From IMG/VR virus record IMGVR_UViG_3300030106_004540, positions 1-32,965 of that record: a stretch of 32,965 nucleotides of DNA, one strand, 5' to 3'. Position 1 is the first letter of the stretch, and each line of letters opens with the position of its first letter. A program made the translations under genes and the position numbers. Positions 32,801 to 32,965 of this stretch are shown one piece after another. The DNA is from a virus. Below the pieces are notes generated by a model. The model saw nothing but the letters and a program-made list of their open reading frames with translations. It made no database searches and was not told where the DNA came from.

Positions 32801-32965
32801 TTTTGTATCAGATGAACACATTGACCACACAGGAGTTTCAATTACAGCAGGAGACGGATTAACAGGTGGTGGAACGATAGCTGCTAATAGAACTATAAAT
32901 GTAGTGGGTGGAGACGGAATTACTGCAAACGCAAATGATATTGCGATTACAGCAGCTCAAACAAC
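29781..32965 (+). CDS. Long repetitive tail fibre protein (3' end outside window)
   Basis: Open from ATG 29781 (MALLDSKQLNPKLTGSFILS) to the right edge without a stop: 1061 complete codons. Weak ribosome-binding site, start inside the preceding ORF. Composition is Gly/Ser/Thr/Ala-rich with the fibre-type strings TASGDISGSATSTGSFGQL and ITASGDISSSATITANEF. Two SSAQIAADISGSLSTAA-type modules occur near 30500 and 30700, then five copies of a 112-residue unit (HDSLAxFVxxEH ... GLTGGGTIAS ... VNANDVAIGQ ... GSGNISGSLGN ... QALDALAFSGS). No S74 domain is reached. It would be an extended trimeric fibre for host binding. Whether the end carries a chaperone or adhesin tip is outside this window. Confidence 0.85.
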   Translation, partial: MALLDSKQLNPKLTGSFILSGSTQTLIGSSDFQGSVTASGDISGSATSTGSFGQLEIGNGGDIVLTEDQRIFFEADKATFIESHASDTFRVVVNNRQMFLLDEDTGNRAVFGNGTKVFIGENNNFTPQASLHIAGDIFLSGSNGNVTASGNISSSATITSENSIVKNDLTVGGNLDIADTIFHTGDSNTKIRFPDVDTISFHTSGEERLRISAGGHITASGDISSSATITANEFNGIFNGALSSSAQIAADISGSLSTAAVVGLGANILSGSAQISADISGSFTPASASFSTRVTTAESELGNTLLSSSAQIADDVSGSLSTAAIVGLGANLVSASAMVDHDSTTNFVANEHINHTSVTFTAGDGLTGGGTIASNRTFAVGAGTGVSVNTNDVAIGQDVATTANVKFNHITGSGNISGSLGNVLGFKSGSFQALDALAFSGSVQQATQAIINHDSLAGFVSDEHIDHSGVTITAGAGLTGGGTIESTRTLAVGAGTGVTVNANDVAIGQAVATDSDVEFASVTTTGNITAQGDVIAQNYIVSSSVTHMTSSVRSGSTRSGDTPADDTHFFTGSVFISGSSTDITNTMTASLASVFLQNNGHISSSLGTIKGFSAIDGTTITGTTFTGTTFTGVSGSFSENLGVNTTTPAEALEVVGSISSSASGSFLNVDVTDNVGITGVLTLPNIANVSASIASAVAGGDDLGNHTATQDLDMDGNDIFDVQHISSSGNISGSLGDILGYKSGSFQQLDAGVVSASSVQATNLTGLVGTATQGTIDHDSLANFVANEHVDHSGVTITAGAGLTGGGTIASTRTLAVGAGTGVTVNANDVAIGQAVATTSNVKFNHITGSGNLSGSLGNVLGFNSGSFQALDALAFSGSIQQATQAFIDHDSLASFVADEHVAHGDVTITAGAGLTGGGTIASTRTLAVGAGTGVTVNANDVAIGQDVATTANVKFNHITGSGNISGSLGNILGFNSGSFQAIDALALSGSVQQATQALINHDSLAGFVSDEHIDHTGVSITAGDGLTGGGTIAANRTINVVGGDGITANANDIAITAAQT
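30801..32965 (+). repeat. 336-bp (112-aa) coding repeats in the long fibre gene
   Basis: Units begin at 30801, 31137, 32112, 32448 and 32784, each with CACGA; spacing is exactly 336 bases for 30801-31137, 32112-32448 and 32448-32784. The second unit is split: its first half runs to about 31340, and its second-half sequence (SSGNISGSLGDILGYKSGSF) returns near 31950, leaving about 640 bases of different fibre sequence inside. The fifth unit is cut by the window end. Confidence 0.85.

Noticed and set aside
30801-32965. CRISPR array suggested by regular repeats
   Set aside because: Repeats are 336 bases, in frame, and encode a fibre; there are no short repeats with unique spacers.
30801-32965. 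Diversity-generating retroelement acting on the fibre
   Set aside because: No reverse transcriptase is present and the repeat differences are not concentrated at adenines as far as can be seen by eye.

Overview
This window is a late-gene segment of a contractile-tailed, T4-like double-stranded DNA phage (Caudoviricetes myovirus). The evidence is a set of T4-type head and neck proteins: large terminase (gp17), portal (gp20), prohead protease (gp21), scaffold (gp22), major capsid protein (gp23) and neck/sheath-terminator proteins (gp13, gp14, gp15). All believable genes lie on the + strand, are tightly packed, and often overlap by 1-35 bases. The DNA is AT-rich, and many genes have AGGAG/GGAG ribosome-binding sites. 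The divergent proteins and the phage bS21 suggest a marine or other environmental 'Far-T4'-type phage, but the host cannot be named from the sequence. No tRNA, CRISPR, integrase or insertion sequence was seen. No stretch longer than 300 bases lacks a gene.

Layout: (1) 1-6809: a fibre with a C-terminal S74 self-cleaving chaperone (cut by the left edge) and a 1175-aa beta-rich virion protein. (2) 6896-7685: GH108 endolysin and a small virion-like protein. (3) 7687-11547: a 1286-aa multi-enzyme protein containing DUF5872-like, P-loop kinase, NMNAT-like nucleotidyltransferase and RNA-ligase-like domains, with a capsid-targeting-like N-terminus. (4) 11556-15749: zinc-ribbon protein, small acidic protein, terminase, portal. 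(5) 15809-21371: prohead core region with the gp21 protease and a run of small coupled genes, most of which begin with a short peptide ending in a gp21-like cleavage site. (6) 21401-25204: acidic protein, ribosomal protein bS21, a leader with three hairpins, scaffold, major capsid protein, then a strong terminator. (7) 25311-32965: neck proteins gp13/gp14, a gp15 with a fibre-like tail, its paralogue, a zinc-ribbon/NUMOD3-like ORF, and a long repetitive fibre cut by the right edge.

How it may work together: gp20, gp22 and gp23 build the prohead; gp21 trims gp23 and the core proteins; gp17 packages DNA; gp13-gp15 seal the head and join the tail. T4 packages internal proteins and Alt through N-terminal peptides such as MKTYQEFIAE, cut after the E and injected with the DNA. 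Here at least six proteins, including the 1286-aa multi-enzyme protein, start with peptides of this design (for example MIKLKNILSE-A). The most interesting reading is that the phage packages and proteolytically matures a set of internal proteins, among them a kinase / nucleotidyltransferase / RNA ligase that could act at once after injection. This is inferred from sequence motifs and has not been demonstrated.
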